Source: Aphrocallistes beatrix (Eukaryota; Porifera; Hexactinellida; Sceptrulophora; Aphrocallistidae). From it: 64,000 nucleotides of DNA. How positions within the stretch are numbered: the first letter of the stretch is position 1; each line of letters opens with the position of its first letter. Shown one piece after another: positions 50,424 through 62,100 of the stretch. The notes under the pieces are model-generated. The model searched no databases, was not told the DNA's origin, and saw only the letters and a list, made by a program, of their open reading frames with translations. Location: NCBI GenBank assembly GCA_963281255.1, contig OY725497.1:62001-126000 (forward strand), written 5' to 3'. Made by a program: the position numbers and the translations under genes.

Positions 50424-53400
50424 TCAGAGTTCAGGAATGCTCCCAGGTAGGCTGCCTTCCCTCTCCGCCTGGAAGTAGCGTCTCTTGCTCTCGTGGGGAT
50501 CGAAAAGAACGACCTCGTCGGTATCAGGGTGTACGTCTAGCATTTCTTGGTCTGACTTGGTCAATGGCAGTTCCTCTTGTTCTGGGAGAGGAGAGTGCCT
50601 TCTCAAGCGGGAGTGTAGAGGGATGGGAGGTGTGTCCACTCCAGTTTCCTCAAGCTCACTCTCCCCAATTTGCTCTAGCTTAGCACTCACTCCCAACTTC
50701 CGGTCTGGAACAGGCAAGGAGTCTCCCAGCGCAGAGAATTCTAAGCTGCCAGCCATTGTCGTGTTGAGGGAGGTACTGGGATCATGTGCTGCGTTCTGCG
50801 CTTTTAAACACATCGGTAAGTGATTATCCCAGTCCTGGGTCTGACAATCCTCTCCACAATATCCCCTGCTGTTGCAGTGACTACACTCGAATTCTGACAC
50901 CTTCCCACACAAACAGAGATCGAGCATGCACGAATCTGAATCCCTCACTTGCTGGATGTAGATGTTGGTGTCGAGGAGTTCCAAGAGTGCGACATCGTCT
51001 TCACTCGGAATCGGAATGAAAGTGAAAGCGACATCCTTCTTCAAGAACTGGAATGGACCGCCTGACCACTGCCCTGAATCCACGAAGGCAGTCCTCAGAT
51101 CGAACAGAGTGTTGTTCTGTCGAGGCAGCAGCACGGGTTCAGGAAACTTCTCAAAAGTAGAATCGTACCTCGAATTGTCCGAATATCTCCCGGATAGAGA
51201 CAGCACGCCTATCTCTGGCCTCTCTGGAGCCTGGAACGGGACGTCCCCTTGAGCGTGAGAGGGAGGTCTCCAACTCTCCCTGTCCTCTGCTATCACAAGC
51301 TCAATGAAATACCAGCAGTCCTCCTCCTCTACGGTCGCCTCGCTGCCCCTCACTGGGATGACTACATAGCTATCCACCTTGGTAGAGAAGATGCCGTTGT
51401 AGTCCACGATAGTAGCCGACTCTGGACTCCGCCGATCCAAAACAGATCCGGGCTGAATTCTCCGATAAAGCGGCACTTTGTCGGGAGAAATCGCTACTCT
51501 CACCTTTGTCTTCTTCCTGTAGCAGAGCAGGAGCAAAGTCAGTATCAGGAGGACGATTAGAATCAAGAGGATGATCGGAACACTTGCGGCAATTGGGACA
51601 ATGGGGAATGATGGCTCTACAAACACTAACACCAGGCCACAGTTAACACCTGTGTAGGTGTCATTACACATACACAGCCCATCCGTTTTCCTGCAATAGG
51701 CGGAGTTATCTCTGTCACACGTGCACTCACCGGTGCAGTTAGAACCGAATGTCCAAGCCGGACAACTTGTGCCGCAATCCACCCCTCCAAAGCCATTGAA
51801 ACAGTTACAAGTGCCATCTAAATAGTTACACACGCCTGTGCTCTCGCACGTGCACAGGTGAGCACACCTGTAGCCCCATGTGCCTCTGTTGCAGGTGATA
51901 GCACAGATATCCCCTCTGAAACCTGCCTTACAGTCACAAGTTCCATCAACATGGTCACAGCCAATACTCCGGTCTCTGACGCAGCTACACGATGAGAGAC
52001 AATCCTCCCCATAGGACCAGGGTGCACACATCACATCACACTCCGTGCCAGTGTACCCGGGGTAGCAGTCACAGGAGCCATTGGGTGCTAGACAAGTAGA
52101 GTTGAGGGAACAGGTGCAGGACTGGCTGCACTCATCCCCCCACACCCCATGGGGACACACATTAGCACAAGTAGGACCATATGTCCCCGGAGGACAGGTG
52201 GAGACAACAGCTATTGTTCCAAGCTCCCGGCACTGACAGGAGACCGTACCGGAGCTAACTGAGAGCGTAGAGCAGACAGAGGTGTCCCAGGTGAGATTGT
52301 TCTTGTCCCATACGGCACAGGAGTAATCCTGCGGGGAATAGAGGTGTGTTTGCAGGGACAAGGTGATAGAGATATCTCCCGCTGCTAGCTCCAGGAAGTT
52401 AGAGGGGTGCAGCAGGGAGATGGATGCTATGCTGGACAGGACCTGAGGTGAGTACCGACTAGGTGGGTGGTAGGAACTCCCATCCAGAGTGGAGGTGACT
52501 ATCGTAACTCCCGAACAGTTAACTGAGTCAAAACCCTCGTGTCCCAAGCAAGATGAACTGCTGCAATCCCACTCGTTGTATGAGGCAAAAGTGGACTGTG
52601 AGAACACGAAGCGAGGATAGGAATCAGAGCAGTCGCTCCCTCTAGCGTTACAAGCTGCGTAGTAGAGACTACCAGGGGAGGAGTGGGATATCTTGAGGGA
52701 GATGTTTCCAGAAGATAGCGACAATATGTCAGCGTGGAAGCCGTTACGAGTCGCGAAGGCTAGCCGCGAGAGAATAGTGGGGAGCTTGCACCATGTGGGG
52801 ACTCGTGAGATGTCAAGTCTCGAGATTGCGATTAAAGTCCTGTCTAGCAACTCTGTGGAAATTCCTCGTTGGAACGGCTGATCAGGGGGAGGGCAGCTGT
52901 TGACAGAGTCGAGGGCTTGATCCAGAACGTCCAGCATCTCCCCGACCTGATCCTCTGTGATGAGCTGTGCTCGAGTTACGAACTCGGCGACCAGGAACGC
53001 AGCGTGTGCAGAGAAGGCTCTGTCTCTAGGCAGCAAGGACCAGAACGCAGTGCGGAAATGGCTCCAGAGCATGTCAGCTGTGACAGGGGGCATCTGCACC
53101 ATCTCAGTCTTGTAGTAGTAGAGGATGCTGCTCACTATGCTCAGCCCGCTCAGCACGTTGTATCCGTACAGCAAGTTCAGCTTCACTTTCTCGACCGCGC
53201 CTGTGACGTCATCGTGTGCTGTCACAGCTACATCTGAGCTGTACTGCACTCTCCCACCGTGTCTGCTCTGCACCTCTAGCAGCAATGGCAGGTGTGAATT
53301 GACGCTACAGAGCAGAGGCGTGTCTATCCGTGCTAGAGTCGTAGCGGGTGTCAACCAGTGCACTGCGCCACTATAGCTGATGCCGAACCTATAAGTGAGA

Positions 53401-55787
53401 GGAAGCGCACCGGGAGAATCTCTCCACTCACTAGCTAGCATGGAGTATATCCTAACTCCATCTCGCAGGGAGGTAGTCACAGTCAATCCCCCGAAGTGAG
53501 GAGGTGTACCCATCTGTATGTCCACCTCGGCCGTAGCGGTCTCAGTCCCGTCAGCCGTGAGGGTAGCTGATAGTCGGTACTTCTGTCCAGCAGTGAGCGA
53601 GGGGACACGGAACGTGAACTCTTGCGTGTGAGAGGTGGAGAGGAGGGCAGAGTCGGGAGGAAGGTGGTAAGGAGACAGCGGGGAGAAGAGGAGAGGGGGG
53701 AGGCTGAGATTGGGCGCGTAGTCGTAGAAGGCGCCATTCTCTACCACGTCTCTGAGAGTGGTGATAGCGAGCTGTGCTTGCGGGTGCTGAGTCCGCACCC
53801 ACCCTGAGACTGCCATAGGGACCTGGGGGAGGGGGCAGTACGGGAAGGGGCGAATGTAGATCAGGTCAGGAGTAGAAGTTCTAATGTCTACTGTCAGCTG
53901 CGCTAATTCGGACACGCGTGCATCCATGGTGCTGACACTCAGAGTGAAAGAGAGAAGAGACGGCATCAGAAGAGTTCGTGTGAAGACATATCTAGATAGG
54001 TCTCTACGACTCAGAAATACAGCATTGTTCCTGTCTTTACAAACGGTGTTAGTGATGACGTCAGTGCAGTTCCAGCTATAACTTAGCGGTAGCAAGGATG
54101 GGTCATAAGAAGCGCTGCCGTCTATTGCGAGATCTTCCTCTACAGAATGCGTCCTCCTACTGCCGCCAAGTATGAGGGCGAGAGGAGGGGACGAAGAGAC
54201 CGAGATGTTGAACTCGTAGTCTCTAGATAAGCTCCCGTTAGAGAGGGAGTACTGAACTTGGTGCTGAGTGGATGAAGTCAGGAAGTGAGGAGGGATGGTG
54301 AGGATGGGTGAGTTGGTGCCAGAGAGGGGAGTGATCAGGTTGCTGATGGACCAAGAGAAGTTGAGAGGGGAGGGAGAGAGTAGGAGACAAGGGGACAGCT
54401 GAACAGCGGACAGGATGGTGTAGTGTGAATGGGTGTACATGACACCTGCCAGAGAGTGGTAGACGGTGGCTGGGGGGAGGGCAGTCTCTGTTCTGAGGAG
54501 AGAAACGGATTCAGTGACTGAGTTTTGAAGGAAGTTGGTGAGAGTGAGACTGACTGAGTACGCTACCCCGGGGTTGAAACGGCTGGCAGGGAGAGACCAC
54601 TGGAGACCAGATTGAGAAGCGAAATCGTCATTCAATTCTGTGACTTCGTTGCTCGAAGCAACCAGACCCCAACTAGCAGTCAGCAAGTGAGTTCCTCCCA
54701 GCTGAGAGGAGAGAGCGTCGAATGCTAGATCTCCACAGGAAGGGATGTGTGTGAAAGTGTGAAGAACCGCGATTGGGAAGACATCGGTGCTTTCTGCAGC
54801 TACGGGGTGGGAGGTAGGCGGCAGGAGGTAGGAGTAGAGGACGTAGCGAGATCGGATTGGCTGCGAGGAGGAGAGTGCTAAGCTGCTGACACCTCTGAGA
54901 GAACTACGCTCAGTGAGTTCTACCACGAGTCTGGCCTGTTGGTAATTGCCCCAGCTGCACAGAGCATTTCCTCCCACTTCGTTCAGAGTTTCAGTGGTGA
55001 AGAGGAGACTACAATTAGGAGATATGCTGGTGTTGAATTGGTCACGCCCCCCTATCTCTACCCGTCTGTCAAAGTCCAGGAAGAGGTGTGTGAGGGAAGG
55101 TGCGTAAGTGACACGAATGGTTGGAGCAGTTTGGTAGAATGTGAACTCGGTGCTGGTACCCGGAGAAGGAATGATGCGACCCGCGTCGTCCCCGTTCAGT
55201 GACAGTTGGACTCGCTCTCTGCGGGAACTGCTCACTACGGGGAGGGTACAGGTGGCAGAATCGGTAGAGAAATCAGAGGCAGGGTACGCTACCCCCTCCA
55301 GCAGGCAAGCTAGCTCCTGCGTGTAGTTGAGATTGATGACAGAGAAAGTGACCGGGTTGAGCTGCGAAAAGACTCCCTCGAGCGGAGAGAGACTCGTGAC
55401 GGAGACTTTGGACAGGTTGAAGAATGTAAATGAGAATTGGTTGGAGAGAGTGGAGTTGCGGGAGATGTAGAACTCTATATCCAGATTGATTAGGCCAGCT
55501 GATATCTGAATAAAGTTGTCAATTTGATCAAAGGGAGGCAGCGGACATTCGATGTAGGAGTCATTTACAATCTTTGTTTCGTCACTACTCTTCCCAAAGG
55601 TGTCTCCTACTCCTCTCCAGTAACACTCAGTCCTATCCACCCCTCCCGTGAACCCTGACCCCCACACAGAGACCATGGTACCCCCGGCAATTGGCCCACT
55701 GCGAGGCCGAATCCGATCTATCTGAATGTCAATACAGTTCAAACATGTTAGAAAGTGGAGATACAAAAGGAATGATCGATGCTTCAT
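50424..55787 (-). CDS. Single-pass receptor-like protein: IPT - REJ - GPS - EGF-like repeats - TM - MYND finger
   Basis: 1787 residues in one 5.4-kb exon. Signal peptide about 1-18. An IPT/TIG domain covers about 20-120 (RIRPRSGPIAGGTMVSVWGS) with a weaker second copy. A long polycystin-like REJ region follows (about 330-880; EDLAIDGSASYDPSLLPLSY). At about 1155-1190 is a GPS-like motif (CAVWD...W...C...CQC-REL) that lacks the cleavable HL-S/T. Laminin/MEGF-type EGF repeats follow (about 1200-1380), then one membrane span (about 1395-1425). The 360-residue cytoplasmic tail has a MYND zinc finger at about 1625-1660 (CSHC, YC, EDCQTQDWDNHLPMC). IPT, REJ and GPS point to the polycystin group, but the 11-span channel is replaced by EGF repeats and a MYND tail. 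Ligand unknown; a surface receptor or adhesion role is inferred. Confidence 0.8.
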   Translation of the reverse strand: MKHRSFLLYLHFLTCLNCIDIQIDRIRPRSGPIAGGTMVSVWGSGFTGGVDRTECYWRGVGDTFGKSSDETKIVNDSYIECPLPPFDQIDNFIQISAGLINLDIEFYISRNSTLSNQFSFTFFNLSKVSVTSLSPLEGVFSQLNPVTFSVINLNYTQELACLLEGVAYPASDFSTDSATCTLPVVSSSRRERVQLSLNGDDAGRIIPSPGTSTEFTFYQTAPTIRVTYAPSLTHLFLDFDRRVEIGGRDQFNTSISPNCSLLFTTETLNEVGGNALCSWGNYQQARLVVELTERSSLRGVSSLALSSSQPIRSRYVLYSYLLPPTSHPVAAESTDVFPIAVLHTFTHIPSCGDLAFDALSSQLGGTHLLTASWGLVASSNEVTELNDDFASQSGLQWSLPASRFNPGVAYSVSLTLTNFLQNSVTESVSLLRTETALPPATVYHSLAGVMYTHSHYTILSAVQLSPCLLLSPSPLNFSWSISNLITPLSGTNSPILTIPPHFLTSSTQHQVQYSLSNGSLSRDYEFNISVSSSPPLALILGGSRRTHSVEEDLAIDGSASYDPSLLPLSYSWNCTDVITNTVCKDRNNAVFLSRRDLSRYVFTRTLLMPSLLSFTLSVSTMDARVSELAQLTVDIRTSTPDLIYIRPFPYCPLPQVPMAVSGWVRTQHPQAQLAITTLRDVVENGAFYDYAPNLSLPPLLFSPLSPYHLPPDSALLSTSHTQEFTFRVPSLTAGQKYRLSATLTADGTETATAEVDIQMGTPPHFGGLTVTTSLRDGVRIYSMLASEWRDSPGALPLTYRFGISYSGAVHWLTPATTLARIDTPLLCSVNSHLPLLLEVQSRHGGRVQYSSDVAVTAHDDVTGAVEKVKLNLLYGYNVLSGLSIVSSILYYYKTEMVQMPPVTADMLWSHFRTAFWSLLPRDRAFSAHAAFLVAEFVTRAQLITEDQVGEMLDVLDQALDSVNSCPPPDQPFQRGISTELLDRTLIAISRLDISRVPTWCKLPTILSRLAFATRNGFHADILSLSSGNISLKISHSSPGSLYYAACNARGSDCSDSYPRFVFSQSTFASYNEWDCSSSSCLGHEGFDSVNCSGVTIVTSTLDGSSYHPPSRYSPQVLSSIASISLLHPSNFLELAAGDISITLSLQTHLYSPQDYSCAVWDKNNLTWDTSVCSTLSVSSGTVSCQCRELGTIAVVSTCPPGTYGPTCANVCPHGVWGDECSQSCTCSLNSTCLAPNGSCDCYPGYTGTECDVMCAPWSYGEDCLSSCSCVRDRSIGCDHVDGTCDCKAGFRGDICAITCNRGTWGYRCAHLCTCESTGVCNYLDGTCNCFNGFGGVDCGTSCPAWTFGSNCTGECTCDRDNSAYCRKTDGLCMCNDTYTGVNCGLVLVFVEPSFPIVPIAASVPIILLILIVLLILTLLLLCYRKKTKVRVAISPDKVPLYRRIQPGSVLDRRSPESATIVDYNGIFSTKVDSYVVIPVRGSEATVEEEDCWYFIELVIAEDRESWRPPSHAQGDVPFQAPERPEIGVLSLSGRYSDNSRYDSTFEKFPEPVLLPRQNNTLFDLRTAFVDSGQWSGGPFQFLKKDVAFTFIPIPSEDDVALLELLDTNIYIQQVRDSDSCMLDLCLCGKVSEFECSHCNSRGYCGEDCQTQDWDNHLPMCLKAQNAAHDPSTSLNTTMAGSLEFSALGDSLPVPDRKLGVSAKLEQIGESELEETGVDTPPIPLHSRLRRHSPLPEQEELPLTKSDQEMLDVHPDTDEVVLFDPHESKRRYFQAEREGSLPGSIPEL

Positions 55788-56147
55788 TCGCTACCTAAAA
55801 TTCTAAATCGAATCAATAAAAGATAAAAATTTGAAAATTCATTGAAATGTTCATTAATGAACCAAGTGCTAAATAGTAACACATACGTAGGTATTAGGTA
55901 TCCTAGTAACACCTTGTAAACAGATATCTTATTTGGTTAGTCTTTGAGCTAAATTTAGATATTCAACTCAGAGGCTCAAATTACGAGGGTTCTAATTTGA
56001 GGCTCATTATAAATTTAGTGTCATATAAATTGAAGCATTAGATTTAGTGTCTAAGGTTTCTAGATTGAATCGATACTAAACCATTCCACAATTCACATCA
56101 CGCCACAATTCCATTTCCCTATCTTCATCGACTGAGAAGTTGAACTC
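55788..56147. promoter_or_regulatory. Divergent promoter region between the MYND receptor and TEP1
   Basis: 360 bases separate two start codons pointing away from each other, so both promoters and leaders must lie here or overlap. The sequence is AT-rich and no individual element was identified with confidence. Confidence 0.4.
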
Positions 56148-59100
56148 ATGGCGAGTTTCAACACTAAACCAAGCCTACACAATCCTCGACTAACGTCGGC
56201 GTCTCTGACTTCCAAAGGAGTAGAAACCAAATCCGCCCTCTCCTCACCTCTGCTCTCGACCAGTTCACTCCAACTCAGCAGTAAGCTTGGTGCCCCCGCC
56301 GCTACAGGCTCCTCCCTCCTCACAGGTCCCTCTCTGACATCGAAATCCCGCCCATCCCTCCTTTCTAGCTCTCTCTCGAAGGGCAGCTCACTCTCTAGCT
56401 CTTTCCACACCAAATCCCACCTCTCCAACACTTCTGTTGTTTCCGTTTCGTCCGCTTACAAACCCTCGTCTTTATCTACCCTCAGCACTTTATCCTCTGA
56501 GAAGAAACAGGAAAAAATTTACCCGCAAAAAATAATCGATGAAGATGAGGGAGTAATTCCGTTCCTCGGTTGCAGCACTGAAGACCTGCCCTTTTACACA
56601 TTGGCGAAGGAACCGATCGAACAAGTCACAGCTCTCGGATTTCCAGATCCATGCATAGACCTCACACTGTCGCTTGGTGGAGTTGTGCAGAAAGCATCGA
56701 ATGACGTCACTAACGCCAAAAGACAGCTGCTCCACGGGATGGCTGCTGCATTGATTGGGGGGCCGAACTACAAGGACCCTCAGAACCACGGTCGTCTGGT
56801 TCTGATGCACATGGCTAGCCGTGTAGCCTTCTACGACCCTGAGTTCCTACTCAAGTCGGTGCTCTACGCGAGACAGGAGCTGAACTTGAGAACTCCGTCC
56901 AACTTCATGCTCGCATTCGCCTCACTGCTCCACAGCTGTCGGCCCTACCTGAAGCGCTACTACCGCGCTTGCATCCGCCTCCCTTCAGATTGGATCGAGG
57001 TGTCCGAGCTGTACCAGACGCTCTGCGATTCAGATATCAAGTTCAAGAGTCTGCCCGTAGCCCTCCGGAAAGCTATGGTGTCCAAATTCCCGGATTTCGA
57101 TCACTACCAACTGGCCAAGTATAACAAAGACAAAGCGAAGAACAAGAAAAAGCGCGAAAAGAAGAAGGGGAAAGCCGCTCCACCAGCTCAAGCTAAAAAA
57201 GCACCGGAACCAACTCCAGCTCAGAAAGCACCGGAGCCAACTCCCTCTAAGTAAGTTCTGCCGTCTCTGCACGGCGTTGTTCGACATGAGTTACTGCACT
57301 GTTGTTTAGATCAACACTTCGAATTGGAAGCCTTTTTGATGATTCAGATAGTCTTGCTTCATACGACTCTTCCACTGATTCTGAGACCGCCACTGACTCC
57401 GAGTCAGATGACGGATGGAATTCAGAAGACGAGTGGAATAAGATCCAGCTGGATGACAACTACTCAGTCAGCGTAGAAGAGATGCAGCAGCTATCCTTCA
57501 CGCTCAAACAGCTGATACGAAAGCTGCACATATCAACCCCCGTAGAGCCTGTTATGGCACTTCTAGGTAGCTTAAGTTCATTAATTACATTCCTACGCAC
57601 GCTTGCATTCAGTTTATTTAACGTTATTTGCACAGGCAAACGCTACCCTGAAGACCCCGAGGCGTTCCGTCGAGTTGGGCTGCCTGGGATGTGGGATGAA
57701 GAGAAGGCGGGGAAGCGGATGCGACTGCCGGTCCCTGAGACTTGGGAGACGCAGATCTCTACGAGGGGGAACAAGCCTAAAGTATGGGAGGAGTTGATTG
57801 ACCATCAAAAGCTCCCTTTCATGGCCATGCTACGCAACATCCGGAATCTGCTGCTAGCAGGAGTGCAGCCCAAGTACACCAGCTGGGTGATGAAGAAGCT
57901 GAATGACGAGCATGCAGTCACTAACAGCAGGCAGTTCCCCTTCCGCTTCTTCTCAGCCTACCAGGTAAACCACCTCCACACGCTATGTCAGAGCGAACAA
58001 CTGTGTTAGTGTATTCCCATAGGCTCTGGAAGAGGTGGAGAAGAAGAAAGCAGAACTAGAAGCGGAACAGGGAAGTAGCAAGGAAGTGAGAGCGAGAGGC
58101 TACCTCGCCAGCTCTGGGAGGGGAGGAAGGGGAGGAAGAGGAGGAAGAGGAGGGCGAGGGGGGCGTGGGCGAGGGCGAGGAATGCAGAGAGGTCCCACCC
58201 CAAAACAAATGGATAAAGCCGACGAAAATTTTTGGAAAGACTTAGAGAAGTATCAAAGAGTTGATAATGATGTGTTGAAGCGAATGAGAGATGCACTCGA
58301 CAACGCGGTTAAAATCGCGACAAAGTTCAACATCCAGCCTATACCAGGTGTCACCGTGGTGCTCTGCTGTGTCTCGAATGCTCTGGATGTGCCCTGCACT
58401 GCGTTCAAAGGGATGGGCAAGCCGCGAACAGTGAAAGAGGTCTATACCTACCTAGAATGTAACTAGAGACTAACGAGTATGTGGTATTATCTGTTGTGTC
58501 TTAGGTCGGACTTCTGCTCGGTCTGATGTGTAAATATTCGTGCGAGGAATGCAAGCTAGTCGGGTTCACTCAAGACTTCCAAGAGTTCGAGCTAGAAGAA
58601 GGGACCATCCTCCACAATCTGTCTGCGCTCATCCAACTGATCAACAACTCTGGATTGAAAAGTGACACGTCTGGACTGCCCGTGGCCTACCTGAAGGATT
58701 TCCTGAAAGACAGAATCCCGATCGACAACCTCATCGTTCTCTCCAACACGATAGACTACGACTCTGAAGAGAACTCGGGGAGAAAGTTCAAGTCCTTCTT
58801 GAGGAAGTATCGAGAATTCGTCAACCCTAACCTCCTCTTCGTGTCAGTGGACCTCTCCTCTCCCCGGGCGACAGTGGACGAAAGCTTGACGCCAGAGCAC
58901 GAGAACGACATCTTCTTGTCAGGGTACAGCGACCAGATCCTCAGCTTCATAACGCAGAGAGGAGACGGGGCTCAGCTCACACACGTGGAGAACATTGACC
59001 TGAAATATAACTTGAAGGAGAAGGAGGAGAGGAAGAAGCCGGTGTTCCGAGTGGAGGAGAGCAGTAGCAAACACAAGCTGAGGAAGGTCGTTCCCCTACC

Positions 59101-62100
59101 CGGCCCCTCTACCTCTAGCTGGAGGTCTTGCAGGGTGTTCATATCTAGCACCTTCTTGGACATGCATGGAGAGAGAGACCTGCTAACCAGGTAGAGTATT
59201 TGTGTCCCATCGCCAGTAGTGGGTGTGTTATGGTCTTTCTCGTAGGTATGTGTTCCCAGAGCTGAGAGCTAGAGCTGAGCACTTGAAGGTGCGGGTCTAC
59301 GAGGTGGATCTGAGATGGGGCGTGACGAAACAGCAGTCCCAGAACAAGGAATCACTGGGGCTGTGTCTCGCCGAGGCAAATAGGTGTGACCTGTTCGTCG
59401 GGCTCCTCGGGGAGAGGTACGGATGGGTCCCCGGCGCTGATAACCTCAAGAACCTTCCAGAAGGAATGGAGTGGGTGCAGGAAGAGACGCATTTGGAGGA
59501 CGCTTCTATCACAGAGCTCGAATCCACAGTTTTTGCATTGGATGACTTTTCCAATTGTGGAGAGACGGCTTTCTTCTACTTCCGGGACAATTCCGCGCTA
59601 GCTAGAGACGTGAGTACTGCTGTGCTACGCCACTGACCTGAGCCGTTTCTACTGCGCTGTTCTGTAGGTTCTCCCTGAGTACAGATCTCACTTCTACCAT
59701 GAGGACAAGGAGCGAGAACAGGTGGAGAGGCTGGGGCAGCTGAAAGAGAGAGTGAGACGCAGCGGAGTGGAGGTGTTCGACAACTACCCGGCTAACTGGG
59801 GCGGAATCGTCGGGGGCGTTCCTGTAGCGGGAGGTCTGACTGAGTTCGGGAACCGAGTGCTTAACAACCTCTGGAATGCGATACAGAAAGCTTATCCGGA
59901 AGAAGAGGAAGAAGACAAGACTAGAAAAGGTGTGTCCAATTGTGTTTGATCTGTTCCTTAAGTTCCAGGGTGTTTAATTGGATATTTGTAGTGGATATCA
60001 GTCGGGAGCACAAGGAGTTCATTGACAATCTGAGCGAGGGGTTCATCGGAAGGAAGACCGCTCTGAAAGATCTCCTGAGCAGAGTCACGATGGAGGGACA
60101 GCAGGGAGGAGTTCTGTCCGTGTCCGGGAAGCCAGGCTCAGGCAAGTCCGCTCTCATGTGTCAGCTGTCGCAGCAGCTGATCTCGTGGATGGGAATCAGA
60201 CACGTCATCTCACACATCTGCGGAGCTGCCCCCGGATCCACCGACATCGTGAACATTCTGATGAGGCTGTACGCCGAGATCGCGCGGAGGTTCCCTAGCA
60301 TTGAGTGTGAAATTCCGCAGGAGTACCAAGAGCTCGTCTCCGGCCTCCCAGAGCTCCTGAGACAGGTGTCCAAGAGGTATACAACACTCAATCCGTAAGA
60401 TAGGAACGATTGGTGTGCTAACTGTTTAACTCTACTCCGCAGACTGACCACTGGGGTCCCTCTGGTGCTAATATTCGATGGGGTGGACCAGCTGGAAGAG
60501 GCCTTCATGTCCCAGTCCCTCAACTGGCTGCCGGACCCCGTGCCAGAGAACATCCTGTTCGTCCTGAGTGTCGTGGAGGGGGCTCAGATTGAGCTGTCGC
60601 TAGGAAAGAGAACGAGCAAGCCAGCCGTCTTCAAACTAAAGGGACTGGACGTGTTCGACAAGCAAGAGCTGGTGCAGACTCTGCTCGCGCGGCACCACAA
60701 GAAGCTGGATGAAGGGGCGTTCAGCGGAGAGATGCGAGTGCTGCTCTCCAAGAAAGAGGCGGATAACCCTCTCTTCCTCACGCTAGCCTGCGAGGAGTTG
60801 CGGGTGTTTGGCATTTTCGAGAAGATAGGAGAACGGGTCAAGAAGCTGAGTCAGACGCTGCCTCTGCTGCTGCAGGAGATCCTGACGAGACTGGAAGAGG
60901 ACCATGGACGCGAGACAGCCAGGCAGGCCCTCTCTCTGATCGTCTGTAGCAGGAACGGTCTGGACGAAGAGGAGCTAGGACAGCTGATCCTGCCCAAGCT
61001 AGCCCCCGCCAACCTGCAGAGGTTGATACGCGCTGTGAGCGACTTCATCAAGAGTACTGAGAACGAGAATAGCCTGTCTCGCCACCTGGACACTCTCTGT
61101 CTGTCTCAGGTATGTGCTGCTGTGCTATATGCTGGTGCTGGTGTTCTGATTGATTGCATGTATCGGATAGGGAGAGGCGAGAAAAGCAGTCAAGCTCCGT
61201 TATATGAAGGGAGCAGAGGGAGAGAAGGAGTGGAACTCAGTTCTATCCAACTTCTTCCTGGAGAGAATAGACCCTGATGGAGACATGAGCTGGAAGGGAA
61301 GGTTCCCCAGAGCGTACAGGGATGTCAGCTACCATCTCAACAAGTGTTTGTCTTTCAAGAAGAACGCTTCTCTCCTCACAGATATCACATTCTTGGAGGC
61401 GAAATGTCACTCTGGCCATTGCCTGTCTCTACTAGAAGACTACACTCCCCCTTCCACCCTCGCCCCAGCACAGACACGAGAATACACCAAATACATGTGC
61501 ACGCCGCTCGTCAAGAGTTTCCATGACTTCATCTCCTCCAACCTCCACATCCTGTCCAGAACCCCCTCCCTCATCCTGCAGCAGTCCCTCAACAGCTCCA
61601 TCCCAGCCGTTGTGCAGGCGGGGAAGCAGATAGCGGCGAAGAAGGGGAACCCGGATTCGATCGGACAGCTAGCTCTCTGGGACAACAAGCCTCCTCGAGA
61701 GGTGCTCGAGCAGATGACCATAGGACAACAAGGTCACGTCGCTAAGTGCATCGCAGTATCGCAGGTGGTTAATATTTGTAGTTAATACTGCCAGTGCAGT
61801 TCCATCCTTATCTTTAGCAACTCCGTGTGTAGGATGGAAGGTTTCTGGCTTGTGGCACCAGTGACTGTCTCATCAAGATGTATCTGATCTCAACCGGACA
61901 AGAAGCGAAAACCTTCGTAGGACATTCAGGTCCTGTCATCAGTATATGCTTCTCAGGTAAAGCCAGTATAGACCCGCATACAGTCGTTTCAGACCGGATT
62001 TTTTTGTGTGAAAAGTAACCCCAAATTATAGGGACATCCATAGGCGTAAACTTGGCCAAAGTGGGGGGGAGCGCCCCCCCCCCCTTTTCAGAGGTGTGGA

